Translations under genes and position numbers: made by a program
Shown here: positions 27,401 to 35,362 of the stretch, piece after piece
Position numbering within the stretch: position 1 is the first letter of the stretch
How the letters are laid out: the number at the start of each line of letters is the position of its first letter
Notes under the pieces: model-generated
The model's input: only the letters and a program-made list of their open reading frames with translations
Told to the model about the DNA's origin: nothing
The model's database searches: none
Source of the DNA: Paludibacteraceae bacterium
GTDB taxonomy: Bacteria; Bacteroidota; Bacteroidia; Bacteroidales; Paludibacteraceae
Length of the DNA stretch: 64,000 nt
Direction: 5' to 3'
NCBI GenBank assembly: GCA_017509715.1
Contig: JAFWOU010000001.1
Span: 62,001-126,000 of the forward strand

Positions 27401-29255
27401 TCATGCTATCGCTCGGCAGCCACAACACGGAGTCCTGCGGAATGCCATGCAGCATAGGCAGGGGCTGATCATCGGCAGAAGATTGTTCGGCAGTTAGGGA
27501 TATGCGGAGCGAAGCCTCACGAAGTTCTCCATCTGCGGAAGTTGCATACGCGGTGACAGACAGGAAATTATGCTTGCAATTTTTTGCGACAATACTATCT
27601 GCCAGCGAGAAACGGAAAACGCCATTCATGTCGGTGGTGACAGTATCCGAACAGATATTTGTTCTCACTTGCACACCCGTTAACGGCAGGCCGTTCGAAC
27701 GGAGCACTTTGCCGGTTATAGGCTTGAGATGTTCCCGTTTCATCGTGCGGCATGAGTCGTCGAAAGCGATGGAAAAGGAGGGCAGACGGTAATCCTCCAG
27801 CTGAACGGTTGTAAATACCCCTGCAGAACGATCTTTCAAGCGTGCATTGACGTAATAGTATCCTCGACGCATATCATTCGTGAACGGCAGATCCATCGTC
27901 GCGATGGCGTCCTCGTTCATGACAAGAATGGTATCTATTAATTCTCTTTGCGGGCTTGAGATAGATACATGCAACGATTTGTGTTTCGTCAGACTGGTTT
28001 TGAACTTAAGCCTTTGCTGCCCAATAAACGCGATGTGCAGTGTATCTCCCGGACGGAAGATGGTAGCATTAGGTAGCGCAATGATCGCCGCATGATATTC
28101 AGCCGCCATATTTTCATTATACAATTCGGCATTATGGTACTTATCCTCACCTAACGACAGCTGATAGATGCGATAATACGTATTCCGTTTCGAAGTCTTG
28201 GCTTCTCCATTCCGGTTTGTGTAGCGTGCAAGCTGCTTATCGGACTTAACCTTGACATGATGAAGCGGTTGACCGGTATGGACATCCGTGACAATGATCC
28301 AGGGCTTTGGCTGCTTCATCTGTCCCTCTTGCATTAACAGATACCGCAGGTCACTTACCGTGAAGATACGGTAGTAAATGCGAGGATTAGGGAGACTATC
28401 CACCGGCGTCTGTAAGGTATCATCGGGTACGCGGGCATAAACAAAATAGGTGCCGAATGGTTGCGGCTTCATCTTGCATTGCTGGTCCTGCAGTTCGAAG
28501 ATCAGCGATTCGTCTGTGGTGACGCGCAGCGAATCCACTTTCACCAAGGATGCGGCAAGCCGACCTTTCCTTGGCCACTTCTCCGGCAGACGATAGACTT
28601 CGAAGACAATCTCCCGGGCATTCGTGTTGTTATACGAGATGGTCAAAGAATCGGTAGTGGAAACCAGCGACGGATACGAGTAATCGATCTCAATCTGTTC
28701 GCACATACGCTTGCTATACAAGATGTCGGAAGCAAAAGGAGAATTCGGGAACGAACGCAGATACGCACATACAGAGCGGTAGTATCGTTTGTTTTTATAC
28801 TCTTGCTGGTAGGTCAGCACATATCCGCGCTCCCAACTATCCGGTAGCGAGTCATACAAATCTAACAATTTGTTGCCATACGTGCTCTTGAGTCTGTTGA
28901 GCCGGATGTACAATCGGGGCAGAACAGACGCATCCTGTTCGTGAAACGCGAGCCAACTTCGGGCCACAGAGTCGTAGCTCGGCAGACGACGGGTATAGTA
29001 CTCATTCGCAATGAGGTCGTACAACGTAGGCATCAACAGCATGTTGAGCGTATCGGTAGAGACAACATTCAGTTCCTCGTACCATTGCGCCACGGAAATG
29101 GATCGCGTAAGCGAATCATGCCGGATAGCCATCTTGACAAAATCGGCATGCTCCATCGTGTTCGACAACTGATGAAGCGAATGGATATCCAAGTCCTCTG
29201 CTCGTGCCACAAGCAGAAGTGCAAGACTAATAATAAACAGAATAGCGCGTTTCAT
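24405..29255 (-). CDS. Alpha-2-macroglobulin-like protein with embedded CarboxypepD/plug module
   Basis: The 1616-residue product has a signal peptide (MKRAILFIISLALLLVARAED) and the layout of Bacteroidota alpha-2-macroglobulin family proteins. There is a helical N-terminal region, MG2-type beta domains (HIAFIGQQRLKFKTSLTKH, GYYYVNARLKDRSAGVFTTV), and a late alpha-alpha barrel region (YHSLRVLAMLGELQEADALE-like helices, WPMLALTFERAGQHDRALSL). Residues near 812-920 hold a carboxypeptidase-regulatory-like repeat (VVDTQGEPIIGACIIEEGTT) and a SusC-style stretch (LSEVVVTGYGSV). The thioester motif CxEQ of classical macroglobulins is not visible where helices begin (SSAVTITQLVHNYY stands there). A protease-trapping or surface role is family inference. 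It leads a three-gene minus-strand set. Confidence 0.82.
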   Translation of the reverse strand: MKRAILFIISLALLLVARAEDLDIHSLHQLSNTMEHADFVKMAIRHDSLTRSISVAQWYEELNVVSTDTLNMLLMPTLYDLIANEYYTRRLPSYDSVARSWLAFHEQDASVLPRLYIRLNRLKSTYGNKLLDLYDSLPDSWERGYVLTYQQEYKNKRYYRSVCAYLRSFPNSPFASDILYSKRMCEQIEIDYSYPSLVSTTDSLTISYNNTNAREIVFEVYRLPEKWPRKGRLAASLVKVDSLRVTTDESLIFELQDQQCKMKPQPFGTYFVYARVPDDTLQTPVDSLPNPRIYYRIFTVSDLRYLLMQEGQMKQPKPWIIVTDVHTGQPLHHVKVKSDKQLARYTNRNGEAKTSKRNTYYRIYQLSLGEDKYHNAELYNENMAAEYHAAIIALPNATIFRPGDTLHIAFIGQQRLKFKTSLTKHKSLHVSISSPQRELIDTILVMNEDAIATMDLPFTNDMRRGYYYVNARLKDRSAGVFTTVQLEDYRLPSFSIAFDDSCRTMKREHLKPITGKVLRSNGLPLTGVQVRTNICSDTVTTDMNGVFRFSLADSIVAKNCKHNFLSVTAYATSADGELREASLRISLTAEQSSADDQPLPMLHGIPQDSVLWLPSDSMTINGQEATLRLGVPRTTWVYCVTSSRNKILTHQWHLLTPGMHSFTFTLPDRTDEYLDVRFLTCREDGTFCDRHHHLKGINRTELHIVPVTMRDYLTPDAHETWTFRLTDAHGKPLQGHMVLNMTDQALESLHSSLWGRPFMPKWELPFTTFRKPTYVPQSQHFLSQVPKTAREVYYQSPMLYEPYRVDSSQMIVIFGQVVDTQGEPIIGACIIEEGTTRGTVTDLEGYFSLAVSPNAMIRCDFIGMVSVSCRSYSNMFIVMEDDQKALSEVVVTGYGSVAGVQKNSISIRGVGSIKEADRLRLMEEDAVQLCVVKEDVGSSVVETSPAFRQGDTRLALYLPNLHTDTAGEVHVRFLTPPDNTEWLIQAMAWADNGRSDYFTRTLLARRTLMLRLQMPRFMRQGDALTLPCVISNAADSVRPTHVSLQIRDAVTDSLLATFAEDLSVAPHASETRFFPYTASSAHDIIVRAEVRDAHGTSDGEQRRLAVLPIVEPVSECLPFYMHAADSLLTLTLPSPAHASNRRVSLMLCNDPLAYIAAQLPSGIDSSAVTITQLVHNYYALALRNKLAADHPSITAVDISSFRAKLRAYQRSSGAFSWLMDSRSTASYYLSLRVLAMLGELQEADALEPQLSSIKENAVRFIDKEVVRREKAYRKAHHDSLSDYSVFASYAYVRAMFKEQPLFDDAQRIYSAALDSLYAHLNTAELTSWPMLALTFERAGQHDRALSLINGLRRYATIDHDHGMYWNNLPDRYWWYRQADLQASFLLAFSRIDPQTQELEGLRQWLILNNRTTDWGQSSLNAYVTYALMNGMPSVQPHENAPLETIALPDTTTRYTVRHTVGTPAWGALMTSFDAPADQLRSFSTKALRIQRRFERCDATIATDKPLTKGEKIRVVLTITTDREMDNVVLTDHRAALLEPIGVSAYRWTNNAFYYRDIHNTEERFYIDHLSRGTTVISYECYVTASGTTLAGLASIVSELAPEFTAHTTTETLHGNQ

Positions 29256-29297
29256 AGTACAATATTTTTATAGCTACACCTGTATTCCTTTACTCTC

Positions 29298-29341
29298 CAA
29301 TGGATGCTCAATGGATGCTGAATGGGTGCTCAATGGATGCT
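29298..29341 (+). repeat. Four tandem 11-mers CAATGGATGCT
   Basis: Two perfect copies, one diverged copy (GAATGGGTGCT) and a final perfect copy lie between the macroglobulin-like gene and the YcxB-like gene. This is the same four-copy, 11-bp organisation as at 17925-17968, but an unrelated sequence. Confidence 0.92.
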
Positions 29342-29383
29342 CATAATGACGCAAGCCTATCATTATGCCAAGAGAACACCGAC

Positions 29384-29893
29384 TTACATCCGCTTGTTGC
29401 GGAGGTTTTCGATGAAGAGGTCGAAGCCGGCGGGGCAGACGTCGCGCGTCATGCAATACCCCATATTTGGGGCGTACATGAGGTAGATATCCTGGTCGGT
29501 CAGGACGATGTCGGTCAGGTCGGTATATTTATGGCTGCTATCACCCATCGGCGACTTCACTTCGAAATGGTCGTCATAGAAAGAAAACTCCCATTCTATC
29601 GACATATTCGTGGCACGGAAGTTCTTCAAGGCCTGCTTTTTGATATTACGTGGGAACTGCCAATAGGTAAACACCAAAAGCACAGCCGTTACGATATAAA
29701 TCACCCAGGGCTGGAAGTTTTCAAATATCTTGACATAATACAGCACAGCAACAATGATTGCCGTTGCCAATACAGAAGTCAGGATGCGGTTGAGCTTGAA
29801 CTTCGGCTGGCGAAAATTGATGGCGTGGTTGTAACGCAGATAGAGTTCCTCCGTCAACTTGGACGTGAAATGATACTTGGGACTTGGATTCAT
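29384..29893 (-). CDS. YcxB-like membrane protein
   Basis: The 169-residue product has two adjacent membrane helices near residues 37-78 (ILTSVLATAIIVAVLYYV and WVIYIVTAVLLVFTYWQF). A C-terminal domain resembles the YcxB-like family: FSFYDDHFEVKSPMGDSSHKY, then LTDIVLTDQDIYLMYAPNMG. The N-terminal FTSKLTEELYLRYNHAI also fits. The function of the family is unknown. It follows the GH53 gene by 12 bp and probably shares its promoter. Confidence 0.65.
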   Translation of the reverse strand: MNPSPKYHFTSKLTEELYLRYNHAINFRQPKFKLNRILTSVLATAIIVAVLYYVKIFENFQPWVIYIVTAVLLVFTYWQFPRNIKKQALKNFRATNMSIEWEFSFYDDHFEVKSPMGDSSHKYTDLTDIVLTDQDIYLMYAPNMGYCMTRDVCPAGFDLFIENLRNKRM

Positions 29894-29905
29894 AATGGTA
29901 TCGGT

Positions 29906-30943
29906 TTATTCGGGTTTATCAATAAACATGCGACGAAGCACCTCAGACGGTCCGCCATCCTTGGTAAACGCTCCCATATCGTAGCTACCCCAGCCCAGCG
30001 GGATATACTCGGCCGGACGCCAACCGCCATAGACCTCAGGCTCCCAATAGAAGATGCCGGCGCAGGAGTCGATAGCCTGGATTCTGCCGATGAAATCGGT
30101 CATAACTTCGACCGACTCGTCATTATTGGCAAACATACCCACCTCGGCTATCATGACGGGGCAATGCCACTGACCAATCAGGCGACGGATATTCTCCTCT
30201 GCGAGTTGATTCATCTCCTGCCACGACTTACCGCCGTTCCAGGCGCTCATCATCGGATAGTGCGACAGACCGATCATGTCCCACTTGCCGCCATGCTCCT
30301 TCAGCGCCTGCCAGAACCAGTCGCGTTGCTCGTAAGCATTGTCCACATGCACAATGACCTGGATATCAGGGAAAATCTCCTTGGCGGCATCGTAGCCCAT
30401 AGCCGTCAGACCGGCATATTGGTCCCAATTGCCTTTGTCGCGCTCCACCTTGCCGATGGGCCAGAGCATACCGTTGGGTGTCTCGTTACCGATCTGCACC
30501 CACTCCGGGCGGATGCCTTCCTCCTTGAGCGTACCCAGAATATCCATGGTATGTTCACGCACAGCCTCGAGCATCGTCGGGTAATCATATTCGCGCCATG
30601 CCATCGGGATATCCTGGCGATGCGGGTCGGCAAAGAAATCGGAATAATGAATATCGATCATGATTCGTTGGCCGGCCTTGGCAGCACGCTTAGCCAGCAG
30701 GAGCATATCGTCCTTATTACTCCAGCCGGTGGAGTGGTTGACCCACACGCGCAGACGCACCGCATTCATACCCATGCTGCGGAGACTATCGATACAATCG
30801 TAGCGGAACATGCTGTCATGCTCCATCTCGCTGAGCCAACTCAGGTCACAGCCCTTGGCCCACGAGCCGCGGGGACTATCGGTCTTGTAATAACAACTCG
30901 TCAGCAGCAGCGCTGCAGTGGCGATAAAAAGAAAGCGTTTCAT
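29906..30943 (-). CDS. GH53 arabinogalactan endo-beta-1,4-galactanase, lipoprotein
   Basis: The 345-residue protein has a lipoprotein signal (MKRFLFIATAALLLTSC, Cys17) and a full GH53 barrel. It should cleave beta-1,4-galactan side chains of pectin at the cell surface or in the periplasm. Family motifs are GCDLSWLSEME, NAVRLRVWVNHSTGWS and IDIHYSDFFADP. The acid/base Glu154 lies in VQIGNETPNGMLWP and the nucleophile Glu267 in VMIAEVG. No SusCD pair or other glycosidase is next to it, so it is a stand-alone enzyme rather than part of a visible polysaccharide locus. The promoter at 30972-31003 precedes it. Confidence 0.93.
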   Translation of the reverse strand: MKRFLFIATAALLLTSCYYKTDSPRGSWAKGCDLSWLSEMEHDSMFRYDCIDSLRSMGMNAVRLRVWVNHSTGWSNKDDMLLLAKRAAKAGQRIMIDIHYSDFFADPHRQDIPMAWREYDYPTMLEAVREHTMDILGTLKEEGIRPEWVQIGNETPNGMLWPIGKVERDKGNWDQYAGLTAMGYDAAKEIFPDIQVIVHVDNAYEQRDWFWQALKEHGGKWDMIGLSHYPMMSAWNGGKSWQEMNQLAEENIRRLIGQWHCPVMIAEVGMFANNDESVEVMTDFIGRIQAIDSCAGIFYWEPEVYGGWRPAEYIPLGWGSYDMGAFTKDGGPSEVLRRMFIDKPE

Positions 30944-30971
30944 ACGTATAGAACAGATTGATTAACGGTGG

Positions 30972-31003
30972 CAAAATTACAATAAAAATCTGACATATGC
31001 AAA
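30972..31003 (-). promoter_or_regulatory. Bacteroidetes-type promoter for the GH53 gene
   Basis: On the minus strand a -33 TTTG (31000-31003, extended TTTGCATATG) is followed after 20 bp by -7 TAATTTTG (30972-30979), 28 nt upstream of the ATG. It stands back to back with the yjjI promoter. Confidence 0.78.
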
Positions 31004-31018
31004 TTGAAGCACGTTTTT

Positions 31019-31050
31019 TTTGCATATTTCAAAAAAAAGCAGTACTTTTG
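31019..31050 (+). promoter_or_regulatory. Bacteroidetes-type promoter for yjjI
   Basis: A -33 TTTG (31019-31022, extended TTTGCATAT) is followed after 20 bp by -7 TACTTTTG (31043-31050). The leader to the chosen ATG is about 26 nt and contains AAGGAAGAA. Confidence 0.8.
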
Positions 31051-31081
31051 CAGGCAAATTCAAAAAAACACAAGGAAGAAC

Positions 31082-32569
31082 ATGTCGGACATCTATTCTA
31101 TCGTGACATCCCGCCAGCTGAGCTACGAGCAGAAAGTAGTGGCTCTGGCGCATGCTGCCGAAGACACCCTGCAGGTACTGAACATCCCGGAGCAGACGCG
31201 CCGCTACATGGAGCAAGGCGTGATATGCAATCTGAACGAAGGCAATGCGCCCTACCGGCCCCGCTACATCATGCCGGACTATGCGAAAGCCGTGCGCCAG
31301 GGCGTTAAGTTCCTGGAACTGGACCCGCCGCAGGACCTGGACGAACTGCTGACGTTCCTGCAGGTGCTCTACCGCCACGTACCGTCCATCACCACCTACC
31401 CCGTCTTTCTGGGCGACTTGGACCAACTGATCGAGCCCTTTATCGACGGACTGAGTGATGAGGTGGTGAAGAAGAAACTGCGAAATTTCTTTATATACCT
31501 GGACCGCACCATCACCGACTCGTTCTGCCACGCCAATCTGGGGCCGAAAGATACGCGGGCAGGCCGACTGATCCTGGACGTAGATCGCCAGTTGGAGCAG
31601 GCAGTGCCCAACCTGACGCTAAAATACGATCCGGCACAAACCCCCGATGAATTCGCAGAACAAGCCATCCTGACCTCGCTCTGCGTAGCCAATCCCGCGA
31701 TATGCAACGACGTGCTGAACAGCCGCACCTACGATAGGTACGGTATCTCGTCGTGCTACAATATCCTACCCATCGGCGGAGGAAGCTACACGCTGACACG
31801 ACTGGTACTGCCCCGCCTGGCCCAGATGACCGAGGATAAGGAGCAGTTCCTCCGGCAACTGCTACCCGACGCCATGCGATGCATGGCCGACTATATGAGC
31901 GAGCGCATCTGCTTCATCGTGGAGAAGTCCGGCTTCTTTGAAAGCCATTTCCTGGCGACGGAGGGACTGGTAGAAAGGGATCGCTTTGTAGCGATGTTCG
32001 GACTGGTAGGTCTGGCCGAAGCCGCCAATCATTTTGCGCCCGGCAAGAAATACGGCACGGACCCGGAGGCGGACGAGGTAGCCGAGCAGATCATGGAGGT
32101 GATCTCCGGTTTTGCAGCCCAATACGAGTGCCCCTACTGCGAGATCGCGAACCATCGACTGCTGCTGCATGCGCAGGTAGGTATCGACACCGACCATGGC
32201 ATCACCTCCGGCATCCGCATCCCCGTAGGCGACGAACCGGCCTCTATCTATGACCATCTACGGCATTCCAGTCGCTTCCATCGGTATATTCCGACCGGCT
32301 GCTCGGACATACTACCCTTTGACATCACGGGTAAGCAGAATCCGGCCGCCGTGCTGGATATCGTGAAAGGGGCGTTCCAACTTGGCCAGAAATATATCGC
32401 CTTTTATGCATCGGATTCGGACCTTGTGCGCATCACGGGCTACCTGGTAAAACGCTCGGAGATCGAGAAATGGAACAGCGGCCAGGCCGTGCTGCAGAAC
32501 ACGACCCAACTGGGTGCACCGACCTACGCCTCGGCCCATCTGGCCAATCGTAAAGTACGTGGGGTCTAG
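31082..32569 (+). CDS. yjjI: YjjI family glycyl radical enzyme (DUF3029)
   Basis: The 495-residue protein matches YjjI, a short glycyl radical enzyme related to class III ribonucleotide reductase and pyruvate formate-lyase whose substrate is unknown. Conserved sequence includes EQGVICNLNEGNAPYRPRYI, LYRHVPSITTYPVFLGDLDQ and GISSCYNILPIGGGSYTLTR, where Cys225 is the likely thiyl residue. ASDSDLVRITGYLVKRS holds the radical Gly453 in an R-I-T-G-Y motif. Although many annotations would call it NrdD, the ATP-cone and C-terminal zinc site of NrdD are absent. The start at 31082 was chosen because it follows the promoter and AAGGAAGAA and begins family similarity. The activating enzyme gene is 48 bp downstream. 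Confidence 0.87.
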   Translation: MSDIYSIVTSRQLSYEQKVVALAHAAEDTLQVLNIPEQTRRYMEQGVICNLNEGNAPYRPRYIMPDYAKAVRQGVKFLELDPPQDLDELLTFLQVLYRHVPSITTYPVFLGDLDQLIEPFIDGLSDEVVKKKLRNFFIYLDRTITDSFCHANLGPKDTRAGRLILDVDRQLEQAVPNLTLKYDPAQTPDEFAEQAILTSLCVANPAICNDVLNSRTYDRYGISSCYNILPIGGGSYTLTRLVLPRLAQMTEDKEQFLRQLLPDAMRCMADYMSERICFIVEKSGFFESHFLATEGLVERDRFVAMFGLVGLAEAANHFAPGKKYGTDPEADEVAEQIMEVISGFAAQYECPYCEIANHRLLLHAQVGIDTDHGITSGIRIPVGDEPASIYDHLRHSSRFHRYIPTGCSDILPFDITGKQNPAAVLDIVKGAFQLGQKYIAFYASDSDLVRITGYLVKRSEIEKWNSGQAVLQNTTQLGAPTYASAHLANRKVRGV

Positions 32570-32570
32570 G

Positions 32571-32626
32571 GGGTTATAGGTTACGGGTTATAGGTTACGG
32601 GTTATGGGTTATGGGTTATGGGTTAC
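32571..32626 (+). repeat. Eight tandem heptamers, family RGGTTAY
   Basis: The units alternate GGGTTAT/AGGTTAC, then run GGGTTAT three times and GGGTTAC. They fill the gap between the yjjI stop (32567-32569) and the activase gene and supply its ATG at 32618. This is the same family as at 34-75. Confidence 0.95.
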
Positions 32627-33352
32627 AGGCGAAAGGTGAGAATTAGGAAGATCATATCGCAATCTACCGTGGACGGACCGGGCAACCGGTTCGCCATCTT
32701 CCTGCAGGGTTGCAACATCCGCTGCCTGTACTGCCATAACCCCGAGACGCAAGCCATGGAGGATGCGGAGGCGCAGGAGATGACGACGGAGGAACTCATC
32801 GAAGCCATCCGGCCCTGCGTACCCTTTCTGCGCGGCGTGACGGTCAGCGGAGGAGAATGTATGCTGCAGGCGGAACAGTTGACAGAACTGTTTCGGGCTG
32901 TAAAAGCCCTCGCTGCAGAGATGCATCACCCGCTCACCTGCCTCTTGGACAGCAACGGTACGATCGCCTTCAGCCGGTACCCGGAACTGATGCAAGCGTG
33001 CGACGGCGTCATGCTGGACGTAAAAGCCTGGGACGAGACGGTGTATGAACAGTTGACGGGCGCCAAGACGAACAGCACGGTACGGGAGAACGTACGATGG
33101 CTACTGGAACACGACCTACTGGAGGAGGTGCGCATCGTATGTCTGCCGGGGCGGGTGGACGTAGAGACGATTCTCCAAAACATCGCGGAAATATTCGATT
33201 CCATCGGCAAAACATCGCCTATTCGATTGCTCCGATTTCGCCCGCACGGCGTGATAGGCGAACTGGAAAACGCACCGATGCCCACCGACGAGCAGATGGC
33301 CCAACTGAGCGAACTGGCCGCCCGGTACGGTTTGCAAACTACGATACGATAA
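32618..33352 (+). CDS. yjjW: Radical SAM glycyl radical enzyme activase (YjjW-like)
   Basis: The 244-residue radical SAM protein would install the glycyl radical on YjjI, using S-adenosylmethionine and a 4Fe-4S cluster. The cluster cysteines C32, C36 and C39 are in LQGCNIRCLYCHNPE. The STVDGPGNRFAIF lead-in, VTVSGGECMLQAEQL and DVKAWDE are family motifs. The usual second ferredoxin-like cluster insert of some activases is absent. The ATG at 32618 lies within the heptamer array. A GTG at 32636 (VRIRKIISQ) is an equally plausible start, since conserved sequence begins near there. Confidence 0.87.
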   Translation: MGYRRKVRIRKIISQSTVDGPGNRFAIFLQGCNIRCLYCHNPETQAMEDAEAQEMTTEELIEAIRPCVPFLRGVTVSGGECMLQAEQLTELFRAVKALAAEMHHPLTCLLDSNGTIAFSRYPELMQACDGVMLDVKAWDETVYEQLTGAKTNSTVRENVRWLLEHDLLEEVRIVCLPGRVDVETILQNIAEIFDSIGKTSPIRLLRFRPHGVIGELENAPMPTDEQMAQLSELAARYGLQTTIR

Positions 33353-33395
33353 ATTAAAGTTTTTGCACGCGCACACGCTTTTTTTTGCGCGCAGG

Positions 33396-33427
33396 CTTGC
33401 GTATATCGAAAAAAATTCGTACCTTTG
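33396..33427 (+). promoter_or_regulatory. Bacteroidetes-type promoter for the OPT transporter
   Basis: A -33 CTTG (33396-33399, in CTTGCGTATA) is followed after 20 bp by -7 TACCTTTG (33420-33427), about 27 nt upstream of the ATG at 33455. Confidence 0.75.
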
Positions 33428-33454
33428 TGCCCGATTTTGTGCATAAAGTACCGT

Positions 33455-35320
33455 ATGGAAGAAAAGAAAAGCAAATTTACCCCTATTCTGAAGCCGGATC
33501 AGACGTATCCGGAAGTGACTCCCTATAGCGTCTCGATGGGTGTGCTGATGGCCGTGATCTTCTCCGCCGCAGCCGCTTATCTGGGTCTGAAAGTAGGACA
33601 GGTATTCGAAGCCGCTATTCCGATTGCAATCATAGCGGTCAGCCTGTCGTCGATATTGAAACGCAAGGATGCCATCGGCGAGAACGTGATGATTCAGTCG
33701 ATTGGTGCCAGTTCGGGTGTGATCGTAGCGGGTGCTATCTTCACCTTGCCGGCTCTGTATATCTTGCAGGCCAAGTATCCGGAGATGACGGTGACGTTCT
33801 GGCAGATATTCTTCTCATCGATGCTGGGCGGATGCCTGGGTATACTGTTCTTGATTCCGTTCCGCAAATACTTTGTGCAGGAGAAAGACGGCGAATATCC
33901 CTTCCCCGAGGCTACGGCCACGACTCAGGTGCTCGTGAGCGGCGAAGGCGAATCCTCGTCGGCCAAGCCCCTGCTTCTGGCAGCCGGTATCGGTGGTGTG
34001 TATGATTTCCTGGTCAGCACCTTCGGCCTCTGGACCGAACAGATCTCCAGCCGCATGACGGCATGGGGTGCTACCGTGGCGGCTAAGACGAAGCTGGTAT
34101 TCTCGATGAACACCTCGGCCGCTGTGCTGGGTCTGGGATATATCATCGGACTGAAATATGCCGGTATTATATGTGCCGGTTCGATCTTCGTATGGTGGGT
34201 ACTGATGCCTGTATTAGGCGCCGTACCCGAACTGGCCGACGTAGACCCGCGCGATTTGTTCTTCGGCTACGGACGCAACATCGGTATCGGTGCGATCGCC
34301 ATGGCCGGACTGATCGGTATTATCAAGTCGTGGGGCGTGATAAAAGGTGCGGTAGGCCTGATCAAGACGCAAGGCCGCAGCGCTGCACAGGCCCAGGACA
34401 ACACGCCAAGGACGGAGAAGGACCTGAGCATGCGGTTGATGGTGATTGCCATCGGCGTAGCGCTGCTCTGTACGTTGGTGTTCTTCTGGGTAGGTGTGCT
34501 GCATAATTTCTGGCAGGCGCTGGTAGCCTTCCTGGTAGTAACGGTCATTGCGTTCCTCTTCACGACGGTAGCGGCTAACGCCATCGCCATCGTGGGCTCG
34601 AATCCCGTGAGCGGTATGACGCTGATGACGCTGATCGTAGCGTCGGTAGTATTCGTAGCCATCGGCATGAAGGGCGCCAGCGGCATGGTAGGCGCGATGG
34701 TGATCGGCGGCGTGGTATGTACGGCGTTGGCGATGGCCGGCGGATTCATCACGGATCTGAAGATCGGCTACTGGATCGGTTCGACGCCGCGGAAGCAGGA
34801 GACCTGGAAATTCCTGGGCACGCTGGTGAGTGCAGCTACGGTAGGCGGCGTGATGATGGTGCTGAACAAGACATACGGTTTCGTAGGCGATAACGCGCTG
34901 GTAGCGCCGCAGGCTAACGCCATGGCAGCCGTGATCGAGCCGCTGATGTCCGGACAAGGAGCGCCCTGGATGCTCTATCTGGCGGGTGCGGTACTCGCCA
35001 TGGTGCTGAACTTCATGAAGGTACCCGTACTGCCGTTTGCGCTGGGTATGTTCATCCCGCTGCACCTGAATCTGCCGCTATTGGTAGGCGGCGGTATATC
35101 GTGGCTGGTAGGCGAGAAGCACCAGGAGAAAGGTACGCTGATTGCCAGCGGTTTCATCGCCGGCGGTGCGCTGATGGGCGTGGTATCGGCTATTGTGAAG
35201 TTCTGCGGCGCCGACTGGTACATGACCGGTTGGGCACAGAGCAGCGGTGCTGCCATCCTGGGCATCGTGGCGTATGCCGCGCTGGTGACCTACTTTATCA
35301 TCGCAGCCAAGAAGAAATAA
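33455..35320 (+). CDS. Oligopeptide transporter, OPT family
   Basis: The 621-residue inner membrane protein has about 14-16 hydrophobic segments and belongs to the OPT superfamily of proton-coupled peptide or metal-chelate transporters. Early motifs are TPYSVSMGVLMAVIFSAAAAYLGLKVGQ, split by eye into the first two helices, and ENVMIQSIGASSGVIVAGA. NPVSGMTLMTLIVASV occurs mid-protein. The start at MEEKKSKF is the only ATG between the promoter and conserved sequence. The substrate, peptide or otherwise, cannot be told from the sequence. Fructose-bisphosphate aldolase follows after 42 bp. Confidence 0.93.
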   Translation: MEEKKSKFTPILKPDQTYPEVTPYSVSMGVLMAVIFSAAAAYLGLKVGQVFEAAIPIAIIAVSLSSILKRKDAIGENVMIQSIGASSGVIVAGAIFTLPALYILQAKYPEMTVTFWQIFFSSMLGGCLGILFLIPFRKYFVQEKDGEYPFPEATATTQVLVSGEGESSSAKPLLLAAGIGGVYDFLVSTFGLWTEQISSRMTAWGATVAAKTKLVFSMNTSAAVLGLGYIIGLKYAGIICAGSIFVWWVLMPVLGAVPELADVDPRDLFFGYGRNIGIGAIAMAGLIGIIKSWGVIKGAVGLIKTQGRSAAQAQDNTPRTEKDLSMRLMVIAIGVALLCTLVFFWVGVLHNFWQALVAFLVVTVIAFLFTTVAANAIAIVGSNPVSGMTLMTLIVASVVFVAIGMKGASGMVGAMVIGGVVCTALAMAGGFITDLKIGYWIGSTPRKQETWKFLGTLVSAATVGGVMMVLNKTYGFVGDNALVAPQANAMAAVIEPLMSGQGAPWMLYLAGAVLAMVLNFMKVPVLPFALGMFIPLHLNLPLLVGGGISWLVGEKHQEKGTLIASGFIAGGALMGVVSAIVKFCGADWYMTGWAQSSGAAILGIVAYAALVTYFIIAAKKK

Positions 35321-35362
35321 CAAGACAACACAACATAACAATTTTTTAAAATTTTTAAAACT

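Noticed and set aside
29300..30961. 553-residue plus-strand frame opposite the GH53 and YcxB-like genes
   Set aside because: It is antisense to two genes with clear family motifs and signal peptides, and its translation is His/Leu/Val/Arg-rich shadow sequence without any motif.
31004..31081. Upstream in-frame start of yjjI (MKHVFFAYF)
   Set aside because: It lies upstream of the promoter -7 box at 31043-31050, and the extra residues are not part of the YjjI family; the start at 31082 follows a ribosome-binding sequence.
31082..32569. Assignment of the glycyl radical gene as anaerobic ribonucleotide reductase NrdD
   Set aside because: Sequence follows YjjI throughout, at about 495 residues. 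The ATP-cone and the C-terminal zinc cysteines of NrdD are missing.
32571..32626. Telomere or replication-terminus sequence suggested by the GGGTTA repeats
   Set aside because: The array is internal, short and between two co-directional genes, and nothing else points to a chromosome end.
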